NCBI RefSeq assembly: GCF_900996245.1
Contig: NZ_CAAJGK010000048.1
Span: 44,774-108,773 of the forward strand
Direction of reading: 5' to 3'
Length of the DNA: 64,000 nt
Source: Paraburkholderia sp. BCC1886
GTDB taxonomy: Bacteria; Pseudomonadota; Gammaproteobacteria; Burkholderiales; Burkholderiaceae
The number at the start of each line of letters is the position of its first letter. The stretch's first letter is position 1. Below the pieces are notes generated by a model. That model ran no database searches and was not told the DNA's origin. It worked only from the letters and a program-made list of their open reading frames with translations. The position numbers were made by a program, and so were the translations under genes. Shown piece by piece: positions 17,201 through 25,612 of the stretch.

Positions 17201-18445
17201 TCAATCTGTACCGCGTGTAAGCGGTGCTTGTGGTCGGAGCGTGGTCACGGTCTCGCCCGCGCGCACGACCCGCGCGCACAGCGGTCGTCCAATCCAGTAA
17301 GCCAGCTCGGCCAGCGAGTCGACCGACCACACCGCGAAGTCGGCCGCGCGGCCAGCCGCCAGCATGCCGTGCGTGTCCGCCTTGCCGAGCGCTTGCGCCG
17401 CGTGCGACGTCACGCCTAGCAGCACTTCCGGCACGGTCATGCGGAACAGCGTGGTGGCCATGTTGATCATCAACAGCAGCGAGGTGGTGGGCGACGTGCC
17501 CGGGTTGCAGTCGGTGGAAATCGCGATCGGCACTTCGTAACGCCGCAGCAGTTCCAGCGGCGGCAGCTGCGTTTCGCGGATAAAGTAATACGCCCCCGGC
17601 AGCAACACGGCGACCGTACCGGCCGCCTTCATCGCGGCCACGCCCGCTTCGTCGAGAAATTCCAGGTGATCGGCGGACAGTGCGTGGTGACGCGCAGCCA
17701 GCGCGGTACCGCCGCCATTGGACAACTGCTCCGCGTGCATCTTCACCGGCAGGCCGTAGCGTTTGGCCGCATGGAATACGCGCTCGCTTTGCCGCAACGA
17801 AAAGCCGATGCGCTCGCAGAACACGTCCACCGCATCCACCAGACCTTCTTCGGCGAGCGCGGGCAGCATGGTCTCGCAAACCTCGTCGATATACGCGTCG
17901 GCGCGGCCCGCGAACTCGGGCGGCAACGCATGCGCGCCGAGAAAGGTCGTGTACACGGTCACCGGATAGCGTTCGCCCAATCGACGCGCAACGCGCAGCA
18001 TCTTGCGTTCGTTGACGAGGTCGAGTCCGTAACCGGATTTGATCTCGACGGTCGTCACGCCTTCGGCGAGCAAAGGTTCGAGGCGGGCCGCGGATTGCTC
18101 GAACAGCGTCGCTTCATCCGCGGCGCGCGTCGCGCGGACGGTCGAGAGAATCCCGCCGCCCTGCCGCGCGATTTCCTCGTAGCTGACGCCGGCCAGACGT
18201 TGCGCGAACTCGTCGGCGCGCTGCCCGCCGTACACCAGATGCGTATGGCAATCGACGAGACCCGGCGTCACCCACCCGCCCTGCAGGTCTTCATGCGGCC
18301 ACGCGGCGTAACGCGCGGGCAGGTCGGACGCCGCGCCGAGCCAGGCAATGCTGCCGTCTTCGACGGCGATCGCGGCATCGGGCAGCGTGTGGCGAGGGTC
18401 GCCCCCGGCGCACAGTTTCAGGTGATGCCAGACGGTTTGCTTCAT
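17201..18445 (-). CDS. hutI: imidazolonepropionase
   Basis: From ATG 18443-18445 (MKQTVWHHLKLC) the product is 414 residues, close to the usual 405. It shows the amidohydrolase metal motif LVDCHTHLVYGGQRADEF near residue 66, the family signature YEEIARQGGGILSTVRATR near 90, VEIKSGYGLDL near 134, KMHAEQLSNGGGTALAA near 235 and STDCNPGTSPT near 310. It opens the ring of 4-imidazolone-5-propionate to give N-formimidoylglutamate. The frame remains open upstream to 18583, but that part overlaps hutD and is not HutI-like. It lies between hutD and hutF in the operon. Confidence 0.94.
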   Translation of the reverse strand: MKQTVWHHLKLCAGGDPRHTLPDAAIAVEDGSIAWLGAASDLPARYAAWPHEDLQGGWVTPGLVDCHTHLVYGGQRADEFAQRLAGVSYEEIARQGGGILSTVRATRAADEATLFEQSAARLEPLLAEGVTTVEIKSGYGLDLVNERKMLRVARRLGERYPVTVYTTFLGAHALPPEFAGRADAYIDEVCETMLPALAEEGLVDAVDVFCERIGFSLRQSERVFHAAKRYGLPVKMHAEQLSNGGGTALAARHHALSADHLEFLDEAGVAAMKAAGTVAVLLPGAYYFIRETQLPPLELLRRYEVPIAISTDCNPGTSPTTSLLLMINMATTLFRMTVPEVLLGVTSHAAQALGKADTHGMLAAGRAADFAVWSVDSLAELAYWIGRPLCARVVRAGETVTTLRPQAPLTRGTD

Positions 18446-18527
18446 GGCGTACTCATTGCGGCTGGAGGCAGGTCGGTGAAATCGAAGGGTCGCGGCGCGT
18501 ATCGTGACGATTGTCCGCGAAACCTGA

Positions 18528-19223
18528 TTAGCGTGACGTGGAACGTGGCGTGGAACGTGGCGTGTAGCGCAGCGTGATGGCAAGCAGTGCGCCCGGTGCG
18601 TCGGTATTGGCGCTTCCCTCTACCTCGCACTGCAAGCCCTTCGGCGCGTCGATGCGCAAGGTGTCGCCGGTTTGCATCTGCACCGCTTGCGCGTCGCCCA
18701 GCCTGACGAACGCCGGTCCGTTGGCGCAGTACAGCAACACGGCGTCGGCGGTGAGCGTGCATTGCCGCGCGCCGCGCCACACGTCCATCTCGCCGTGCGC
18801 CGCGTCCCGCCGCACCATCAGGTTGAAGTCGCGTGTCGCGCCGTCGGCCAGACGGGCGTCGATGCTGGCTTCGCCCGTGAATCGTGCGATGTCGAGCGGC
18901 TGGTTCAACGCATGCGTCTTCGTCGGCTGCGTGTCGTCCGTGGATGGCTCGTCGAGCCACATCCCCGCGCCCGACAACAACACGAGCGTGCGGTCGATGC
19001 CCGGAAACCGCGAGAACGGCCCGGCTTGCGCGACGTCCGCGACGCTCACTCGCCAGACGAACGCATCGAGCGCCGTCGTGCCGTCCGGCTTTTGCGGTAC
19101 GTAGGCCGCGATTTCGCGCGTCACGCCGCCGCCGTTCTTCCACGGCGACGCGACCAGGTCCGCGCTGGGAATCAGCGTGACGCCGGCCGCCAGCGTGGCC
19201 GAAACGCTGTCGCTAGCCGCCAT
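18528..19223 (-). CDS. hutD: HutD family cupin protein
   Basis: The 231-residue product has the HutD pattern: SPWKNGGGVTREIA near residues 27-40, FVWRVSVADVAQAGPFSRFPGIDRTL near 55-80, and NLMVRRD near 130. HutD proteins are bicupin-fold members of hut operons without a confirmed enzymatic role; in Pseudomonas HutD has been proposed to buffer operon expression. It starts two bases after the hutU stop. At its 3' end a near-perfect duplication of CGTTCCACG gives a C-terminal TPRSTPRSTSR tail, which may be a small slippage product. Confidence 0.9.
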   Translation of the reverse strand: MAASDSVSATLAAGVTLIPSADLVASPWKNGGGVTREIAAYVPQKPDGTTALDAFVWRVSVADVAQAGPFSRFPGIDRTLVLLSGAGMWLDEPSTDDTQPTKTHALNQPLDIARFTGEASIDARLADGATRDFNLMVRRDAAHGEMDVWRGARQCTLTADAVLLYCANGPAFVRLGDAQAVQMQTGDTLRIDAPKGLQCEVEGSANTDAPGALLAITLRYTPRSTPRSTSR

Positions 19224-19225
19224 GA

Positions 19226-20914
19226 TCAGCGACCCAGCATCGGCAGATTCAGGCCCACTTCTCGCGCGGTTTTCTGCGCGAGTTCATAGCCCGCATCCGC
19301 GTGACGCATCACGCCGGTGGCCGGGTCGTTGAACAGCACGCGACCGAGGCGCTCCTTCGCGGCGTCCGTGCCGTCGGCGACGATCACCACGCCCGAGTGC
19401 TGACTGAAACCCATGCCGACGCCGCCGCCATGATGCAGCGACACCCACGACGCGCCGCCCGCGGTATTGAGCAGCGCGTTGAGCAACGGCCAGTCGCTCA
19501 CCGCGTCCGAACCGTCTTTCATCGACTCCGTTTCGCGGTTGGGGCTCGCGACCGATCCCGTGTCCAGGTGATCGCGGCCGATCACGATCGGCGCTTTCAG
19601 CTCGCCGTTTTTGACCATCTCGTTGAACGCCTGCCCGAGCCGATAGCGATCCTTCACACCGACCCAGCAGATGCGCGCAGGCAAGCCCTGGAATTCGATG
19701 CGTTCGCGCGCCATGTCGAGCCAGTTGTGCAGATGCGCGTCGTCGGGGATCAGCTCCTTGACCTTCGCGTCCGTCTTGTAGATATCTTCGGGATCGCCCG
19801 ACAGCGCGACCCAGCGGAACGGCCCCTTGCCTTCGCAGAACAGCGGACGGATATACGCCGGCACGAAGCCGGGAAAATCGAACGCGTTCTCGACGCCCAT
19901 TTCCAGCGCCATCTGACGGATGTTGTTGCCGTAATCGAGCGTGGCGGCGCCGCGTTCCTGCAGCGTCAACATGGCCTGCACCTGTTTCGCCATCGACTGC
20001 CTGGCCGGCAGCACGATGCTGTCGGGCGCGGTTTTCATGCGCTCGCGCCAGTCGGCGACGTTCCAGCCTTGCGGCAGATAACCGTGAATCGGATCGTGCG
20101 CGCTGGTCTGGTCGGTCACGCAATCCGGCGTGATGCCGCGCGTCACGCACTCGGCGAACACGTCGGCCGCATTGCCCAGGAGACCAATGGACACCGGCTT
20201 GCCCGCCTGCTTCGCGGCGTCGAGCAGCGCGAGCGCTTCGTCGAGGGTGCGGGCTTTCCTGTCGACGTAGCGGGTTTTCAGGCGCATGTCGATGCGCGAC
20301 TCGTCGCACTCGACCGCGATCATCGAGAAGCCGGCCATGGTGGCTGCAAGCGGCTGCGCGCCGCCCATGCCGCCGAGACCGCCCGTGAGGATCCAGCGGC
20401 CGCTCGGGTCGCCGTTGAAATGCTGGTTCGCCACCGAGAAGAACGTCTCGTAGGTGCCCTGCACGATGCCCTGACTGCCGATGTAGATCCAGCTGCCCGC
20501 GGTCATCTGGCCGTACATCATCAGGCCCTTGCGATCGAGTTCATGGAAGTGTTCCCACGTCGCCCAATGCGGCACCAGATTGGAATTCGCCAGCAGCACG
20601 CGCGGCGCGTCGGCATGCGTGCGGAACACGCCGACCGGCTTGCCCGACTGAATAAGCAGCGTTTCGTCTTCACCCAGGTCTTTCAGCGACGCGAGAATCT
20701 GATCGAAGCAATCCCAGTTGCGCGCGGCGCGGCCGATGCCGCCATACACCACCAGCGCATTCGGATGTTCGGCCACTTCCGGGTCCAGATTGTTCTGGAT
20801 CATGCGATAGGCGGCTTCCGCGATCCACGTCTTGCAGGTCTTCTCGGCGCCGCGCGGCGCGCGAATCGTACGGGTGGGATCGAGACGCGGGTCGATGTGT
20901 TTCGGGTTGTTCAT
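19226..20914 (-). CDS. hutU: urocanate hydratase (urocanase)
   Basis: The 562-residue product is a full-length urocanase (usual length about 556). It shows YGGIGRAARNWDCFD near residue 53, TGGLGGMGGAQPLA near 178, a DQTSAHDP segment near 270, WVALSGDPEDIYKTD near 370, GRDHLDTGSVASPNRETE near 447, and GGASWVSLHHGGGVGMGFSQHSG near 490, the region that binds the tightly held NAD+. It converts urocanate to 4-imidazolone-5-propionate, the second step of histidine breakdown. It lies between hutC and hutD, 63 bases after hutC. Confidence 0.95.
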   Translation of the reverse strand: MNNPKHIDPRLDPTRTIRAPRGAEKTCKTWIAEAAYRMIQNNLDPEVAEHPNALVVYGGIGRAARNWDCFDQILASLKDLGEDETLLIQSGKPVGVFRTHADAPRVLLANSNLVPHWATWEHFHELDRKGLMMYGQMTAGSWIYIGSQGIVQGTYETFFSVANQHFNGDPSGRWILTGGLGGMGGAQPLAATMAGFSMIAVECDESRIDMRLKTRYVDRKARTLDEALALLDAAKQAGKPVSIGLLGNAADVFAECVTRGITPDCVTDQTSAHDPIHGYLPQGWNVADWRERMKTAPDSIVLPARQSMAKQVQAMLTLQERGAATLDYGNNIRQMALEMGVENAFDFPGFVPAYIRPLFCEGKGPFRWVALSGDPEDIYKTDAKVKELIPDDAHLHNWLDMARERIEFQGLPARICWVGVKDRYRLGQAFNEMVKNGELKAPIVIGRDHLDTGSVASPNRETESMKDGSDAVSDWPLLNALLNTAGGASWVSLHHGGGVGMGFSQHSGVVIVADGTDAAKERLGRVLFNDPATGVMRHADAGYELAQKTAREVGLNLPMLGR

Positions 20915-20977
20915 GATGGACCTCGACAGACGGAAAGGTGGTCGATAAAGACGATAAAAACAGACACGCGCGGCGCG

Positions 20978-21673
20978 TCAGAAATGTCCGGTGAAGCGGT
21001 AGCGGCTGCCTGGATGCCACAGGTTGGCGATCGAGGCGACCTGACTTTGCGACCATGTCCGGCGATGCAGCACGAGACACGGCTCGAGTTCGTCCATGCT
21101 CAGCAATTCGCGCGTGCCGGCGTCGGCGGCGAGCGCTTCGATGCGGTACTCCACGCGCTGCAACGGCGCGACGCGCACGAGATACTGATTCGGCGTGGTG
21201 CGGGTGAAATCCTGCAACGCGTAGTCGGGCGCGACGGCGGGATTGACCCAGCGCTCTTCGAGTTGCACCGGCTCGCCGTTTTCGAAATGCAGCACCCGCG
21301 AGTGGAAAATCGCACTGCCCTCGTCGAGTTGCATTTCTTCGGCCAGCGCGGCATCGGCGATGCTCGCGCCGAGTTGCAACACCTCCGCGTGATAGCGATG
21401 ACCGCGCGCGACGATCTCGTCCGAAATACTGCGGATCGCCACCAGCGTCGATTCGTACTTGGGACGGGCCACGAAGGTGCCGGACCCCTGCACGCGCGTG
21501 AGGACCTGTTCCGAGGTCAGCTCGCGCAGCGCACGGTTGACCGTCATGCGCGCCACGTTGAACTCGCGCGCCAACTCGTTCTCCGAAGGCACCTGGTCGC
21601 CCTCGGACCATTCGCCCGCATGAATGCGCGACAGGATGAAGTCCTTGATGCCCTGATAGGCGGGTGCGTTCAT
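20978..21673 (-). CDS. hutC: histidine utilization repressor, GntR/HutC family
   Basis: From ATG 21671-21673 (MNAPAYQGIKDFILSRIHAGEW) the product is 231 residues. The N-terminal winged helix-turn-helix (about 1-75) contains LPSENEL-like QVPSENELAREFNVARMTVNRALREL and the wing RVQGSGTFVARP. The C-terminal UTRA effector domain (about 95-230) has RVLHFENGEPVQLEERWV, where urocanate is expected to bind. By family knowledge it represses hut genes until urocanate accumulates. It sits second in the operon it should control, 25 bases after hutH, so autoregulation is likely. A palindromic site upstream of hutH is the probable operator. Confidence 0.93.
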   Translation of the reverse strand: MNAPAYQGIKDFILSRIHAGEWSEGDQVPSENELAREFNVARMTVNRALRELTSEQVLTRVQGSGTFVARPKYESTLVAIRSISDEIVARGHRYHAEVLQLGASIADAALAEEMQLDEGSAIFHSRVLHFENGEPVQLEERWVNPAVAPDYALQDFTRTTPNQYLVRVAPLQRVEYRIEALAADAGTRELLSMDELEPCLVLHRRTWSQSQVASIANLWHPGSRYRFTGHF

Positions 21674-21698
21674 GAGTGTCGGGGTCGCCGGGGTGATC

Positions 21699-23222
21699 TT
21701 ACTGTTCCGACGCAAACGAAAACGGGCTCAGCGTCGCGATCGAGCCGTCCTGCACGAGTCGTGTGACCGCGGCGATGTCCGGTGCGAAGTAGTGATCGAG
21801 CTCGTAGTGATCGACGTCCTTGCGGATTGCGTCCATCGCTTTCTGCAGGCTCGGGCTGGTCTTGTGCGGTGCGCGCAGATCGACGCCCTGAGCCGCGGCG
21901 AGCAGTTCGATCGACAGGATGTTCGCGGTGTTTTCGGCCATATCGCCGAGCTTGCGCGCGGCGAAGGTCGCCATCGACACATGGTCTTCCTGATTCGCGG
22001 AGGTCGGCAGCGAATCCACCGACGCCGGATGCGCCAGCGTCTTGTTCTCCGATGCAAGCGCAGCGGCCGTCACGTGCGCAATCATGAAACCGGAGTTGAC
22101 GCCGCCGTCGCGTACGAGGAACGGCGGCAGGCCCGACAACGTCGCGTCGATCAGAAGCGCGATGCGCCGCTCGGCCAACGCGCCGATTTCAGCGACCGCG
22201 AGCGCCAGATTGTCGGCCGCGAACGCGACCGGCTCGGCGTGGAAGTTACCGCCCGAGAGCACTTCGCCGGTGTCCGGGAAAATCAGCGGATTGTCGGAGA
22301 CGGCGTTGGCTTCGAGCAGCAGCACGTCGGCGGCGTGGCGCATCTGGTCGAGACACGCGCCCATGACCTGCGGCTGGCAGCGCAGGCTGTACGGGTCCTG
22401 CACCTTGTCGCAATCGGCATGCGATACGTTGATGCCCGAGCCGTCCAGCAACGAACGATAGGCCGTGGCCGCGTCGATCTGGCCACGATGGCCGCGCAGT
22501 TCGTGAATGCGCGCGTCGAACGGTTTGACCGAACCCGCGGCGGCATCCACCGACAACGCGCCTGCGACCAGCGCGGTGCGGTACAGGTCTTCGATGGCGA
22601 ACATGTTGTAGAGCGCGAGCGCAGTGGAGGCTTGCGTGCCGTTCAGCAGCGCCAGACCTTCCTTCGCCTGCAGCGTGAGCGGCGCGAGACCGACCAGCGC
22701 GAGACCTTCGGTAGCCGGCATGCGCTCGCCCTTCGCGAACACTTCGCCGACGCCCAGCAGCGTGGCCGACATATGCGCGAGCGGTGCGAGGTCGCCCGAT
22801 GCGCCGACCGAACCCTTGACCGGAATGACCGGCAGCACGTCGGCGTTGTACAGCGTAATGAGCGCTTCCATGACTTCGCGGCGAATGCCCGAATGACCAC
22901 GGCCGAGACTCGACAGCTTCAATGCGATCAACAGACGCACCACCGGAGCCGACATCGGCTGACCCACGCCGACCGCATGCGACAACACGAGGTTACGTTG
23001 CAGCAGTTCCAGTTGATCATGCGGGATATGCGTGCTGGCGAGACGCCCGAAGCCCGTATTGATACCGTAGGCCGGTTCGCCCTTCGCCGCGATATCGGCG
23101 ACGGCTTGCGCGCACGCGTCGATGGCGGCATGGCTGGCAGGATCGAGTTGCAGCGCGACATGCTGGCGCGCGATCTGGCGCAACTGCGGGAGGGTCAACT
23201 GGCCGGGCTTCAGAGTGATCAT
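21699..23222 (-). CDS. hutH: histidine ammonia-lyase
   Basis: The 507-residue product has the MIO-forming Ala-Ser-Gly triad in GSVGASGDLAPLAH near residue 140, with YGINTGFGRLAS near 53 supplying the catalytic Tyr loop and NQEDHVSMATFAARKL near 410 closing the active site. It deaminates L-histidine to trans-urocanate, the first and committed step of the pathway, and urocanate is also the inducer of the operon. As first gene of hutH-C-U-D-I-F-G it lies directly behind the proposed HutC operator. All steps from histidine to glutamate are encoded in this operon; no dedicated histidine permease is adjacent. Confidence 0.96.
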   Translation of the reverse strand: MITLKPGQLTLPQLRQIARQHVALQLDPASHAAIDACAQAVADIAAKGEPAYGINTGFGRLASTHIPHDQLELLQRNLVLSHAVGVGQPMSAPVVRLLIALKLSSLGRGHSGIRREVMEALITLYNADVLPVIPVKGSVGASGDLAPLAHMSATLLGVGEVFAKGERMPATEGLALVGLAPLTLQAKEGLALLNGTQASTALALYNMFAIEDLYRTALVAGALSVDAAAGSVKPFDARIHELRGHRGQIDAATAYRSLLDGSGINVSHADCDKVQDPYSLRCQPQVMGACLDQMRHAADVLLLEANAVSDNPLIFPDTGEVLSGGNFHAEPVAFAADNLALAVAEIGALAERRIALLIDATLSGLPPFLVRDGGVNSGFMIAHVTAAALASENKTLAHPASVDSLPTSANQEDHVSMATFAARKLGDMAENTANILSIELLAAAQGVDLRAPHKTSPSLQKAMDAIRKDVDHYELDHYFAPDIAAVTRLVQDGSIATLSPFSFASEQ

Positions 23223-23232
23223 GGTGGTTCCT

Positions 23233-23284
23233 GTCTATACAAGTCGGGGGCAAGTGTAGCGGCGTCAATTTGTATATACAACTT
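23233..23284. promoter_or_regulatory. probable HutC operator in front of hutH
   Basis: The 12-base perfect palindrome TTGTATATACAA lies at 23270-23281, flanked symmetrically by CAA and TTG one base further out. A second half-site TATACAAG lies at about 23236-23243, nearer the hutH start at 23222. GntR/HutC regulators of other proteobacteria bind TGTATATACA-type palindromes, and this one sits at the expected promoter position. Confidence 0.8.
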
Positions 23285-23315
23285 GTTTTTTTAACTTCGA
23301 ACGCCGCCGCGCCCC

Positions 23316-24212
23316 TTACAACCGCACCCGCGTTTCGATGAAATCCAGGAAGCAGCGCACTCGCCCCGCGAGCGACGCGCTCTGGTAATACACCGCGCTG
23401 ACCGGCTGCCGCTCGTCGACAAGCACGGGGTCGAGAATCGACACCAGCCGCCCGTCGCGCAGGTCGTCGGCGCTCATGAACTCGGCGAGACACGCGATGC
23501 CCCAGCCGGATAGCGCCAGTTGCCGGAGCGTCTCGCCACTCGACGCGGTGATGGCCGGCGCGATTTTCAGCAGTTCCTGCTGGCCGTCGGGACCCGCGCG
23601 CAGCGGCCAGCGATTCAGATGCTCGGGCGCCGTGAAGCCGATCAGCCGATGCGCGCGCAACGCCTCCACCGAGTCCGGCTCGCCGTATTGCGCGAGATAC
23701 GCGGGACTGGCGAGCACTCTCAGCCGGCTGCTGCCCAGCGTTCGCGCATGCAAGGTCGAATCCTGCAGCGCGCCGATGCGAATGGCGATGTCCACCTTCT
23801 GTTCCAGCAGATCGACGATACGCTCGTTGCTGGTCAGTTCCAGACGAATGTCCGGATACAGCGCGGAAAACGCCGACATATGCGGGGCAATGCAATGGAG
23901 CATGAAAGGCGACGCGGCATCGACCCGCAAGCGTCCCGATGGCCGCTCGCGGCCGCGCGCGACGGATTCCTCGGCCTCTTCCATGGCGACGAGAATCGCG
24001 CGCGCCCGGCCGAGGAACGCCTCGCCCTCTTCCGTCAGATGCAGCCGCCGCGTAGTGCGCCGGATCAGCGCCGTGTCGAGCTTTTTTTCGAGGCGCGTCA
24101 GGGCGCGGCTCACGCCCGACACCGTCTGCTGCAATTTTTCCGCCGCCGCGGTGATCGACCCGCTGTCCATCACCGTGACGAAAACCAGCAGTTCATCCGT
24201 GGAAGTCTTCAT
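23316..24212 (-). CDS. LysR family transcriptional regulator
   Basis: The 298-residue product has the LysR N-terminal helix-turn-helix (about 1-62: SITAAAEKLQQTVSGVSRALTRLEKKLDTALIRRTTR) and a C-terminal periplasmic-binding-fold effector domain with the subgroup phrase RLRVDAASPFMLHCIAPHMSAF and QKVDIAIRIGALQDSTL. It belongs to the PecT/AaeR-like branch by appearance. It is divergent from the epimerase/dehydrogenase gene starting at 24325. ATCAA-GA-TTGAT at about 24225-24236 in the shared gap fits a LysR T-N11-A type box, so regulation of that neighbour is a reasonable inference. Confidence 0.88.
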   Translation of the reverse strand: MKTSTDELLVFVTVMDSGSITAAAEKLQQTVSGVSRALTRLEKKLDTALIRRTTRRLHLTEEGEAFLGRARAILVAMEEAEESVARGRERPSGRLRVDAASPFMLHCIAPHMSAFSALYPDIRLELTSNERIVDLLEQKVDIAIRIGALQDSTLHARTLGSSRLRVLASPAYLAQYGEPDSVEALRAHRLIGFTAPEHLNRWPLRAGPDGQQELLKIAPAITASSGETLRQLALSGWGIACLAEFMSADDLRDGRLVSILDPVLVDERQPVSAVYYQSASLAGRVRCFLDFIETRVRL

Positions 24213-24324
24213 TGTTGATTTCAGATCAAGATTGATTTGAGACTAACACGGTTTTTGCGAGAATCCGGAAGGCGGATACTGCATGCCTGTCACCTGTCCT
24301 CAGGTTTCCACTCAGGAGAACGTC

Positions 24325-25236
24325 TTGAAGATTTTTATTACTGGCGCTAGCGGTTTCATCGGCGGGTCGATTGCGGCGCATCTCGTGCGCGCCGGCCATT
24401 CCGTGCGCGGTCTGATCCGCAAGCCCGAGCATCGCGAAGCCTTGCAACGGCTCGGTATCGAACCCGTCATCGGCACGCTGGACGACGGCGATCTGCTCCG
24501 CGCCGAAGCGCGGGCCGCCGACGCCGTCATCAACGCCGCGAGCAGCGACCACGAAGGCGCGGTCAAAGCGTTGATCGAAGGACTCGCCGGTTCCGGCAAA
24601 CCGTTCCTGCATACGAGTGGCTCGAGCATCGTTGGCGATGCGTCGGGTGGCGAAGCGGGTCAGGCGCGCATCTATCACGAAGACGCGTTGCCCGAGCCCA
24701 CTGCCGACAAGGCGCCGCGCGTGGTCATCGACAATCTCGTGCTGGCCGCCGCGCAGCAGAACATTCGCTCGGCCGTGCTGTGCAATACGCTGATCTACGG
24801 TCATGGCGCCGTGCCCGGCAGCGCGAGCGTACAGTTGCCGAGACTCGTGCGGCAGGCGCAGAAGAGCGGGGTCGTGCGGCACGTGGGCAGCGGCGGCAAC
24901 ATCTGGTCGAACGTACATATCGACGACGTCGCCGAACTCTACCGACTCGCGCTGGAGAAGACGCCGGCCGGCACGTTCTACTTCGTCGAAAGCGGCGAAG
25001 CGTCGTTTCGCGACATGAGCGCCGCGATCGCGCGTGCGATGAAACTGGGCGCGCCGCAAGACTGGCCGCTCGCCGACGCGCAGCAGGAATGGGGCTACGA
25101 AATGGCGTCGTACGGACTCGGTTCGAACAGCCGCGTGCGCGGCGAACGTGCCCGCTCGCTGCTTGGCTGGCAGCCTCGACGCACCTCGGTGATCGAGTGG
25201 ATCGAGCACCACATGCTGGCTGAGCAGGAAGCCTAA
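24325..25236 (+). CDS. NAD(P)-dependent epimerase/dehydratase-family (extended SDR) oxidoreductase
   Basis: The 303-residue product is an extended short-chain dehydrogenase with the NAD(P) Rossmann motif GASGFIG at residues 7-13 and the sequence FLHTSGSSIVGD in the active-site region. The usual YxxxK motif is not clearly present, as in several atypical members. AGGAG at 24314-24318 stands six bases before a TTG codon at 24325, which matches the family N terminus (KIFITGASG); an ATG at 24283 would add 14 unrelated residues, so a TTG start is preferred. The substrate is unknown. The divergent LysR gene is its likely regulator. Confidence 0.82.
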   Translation: MKIFITGASGFIGGSIAAHLVRAGHSVRGLIRKPEHREALQRLGIEPVIGTLDDGDLLRAEARAADAVINAASSDHEGAVKALIEGLAGSGKPFLHTSGSSIVGDASGGEAGQARIYHEDALPEPTADKAPRVVIDNLVLAAAQQNIRSAVLCNTLIYGHGAVPGSASVQLPRLVRQAQKSGVVRHVGSGGNIWSNVHIDDVAELYRLALEKTPAGTFYFVESGEASFRDMSAAIARAMKLGAPQDWPLADAQQEWGYEMASYGLGSNSRVRGERARSLLGWQPRRTSVIEWIEHHMLAEQEA

Positions 25237-25308
25237 GCATGTAAGCCGTGTAAGCCAGCGCGTAGCAAATCCGTAAGCTCGGCCCGTTAGAATCCGCCCG
25301 ACTCGAGC

Positions 25309-25536
25309 ATGCGATCCCACCTGGCGGATCGCACTCGAGCCCGGACTGGACCGACGACCTTGGCGCTGAATTTCGACTGGCTGACCAACCTGATGGCGAT
25401 ACTTTTCGTCGTCGCGTGTCTCTACGACGCGCGCTACGACGAGTACGGCACGCTGACGCTGTCAGCGGCCGCGATGGGACTCGCCGTGATGGCGATCGAG
25501 TGGTTCTTCAAGCCCGCGTTCGAAATGTCGCTTTAG
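25309..25536 (+). CDS. small two-helix membrane protein of unknown function
   Basis: The frame encodes up to 75 residues. The last 57 (from LALNFDWLTNLMAILFV) form two probable transmembrane helices separated by a short charged turn with DARYDEYG, ending in AIEWFFKPAFEMSL. The start is uncertain: ATG 25309 adds a basic leader, while TTG 25360 begins at the hydrophobic part, and neither has a strong ribosome-binding site. I do not recognise the family. It lies between the epimerase gene and the convergent NCS2 permease. Confidence 0.5.
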   Translation: MRSHLADRTRARTGPTTLALNFDWLTNLMAILFVVACLYDARYDEYGTLTLSAAAMGLAVMAIEWFFKPAFEMSL

Positions 25537-25612
25537 GCGGGCCTGCGGGCAACCTTGTAGGCACCCCTGCAGGCAGCCCCGCCGGAACGACCGTTCAGGC
25601 GAGGGCCGCCAG

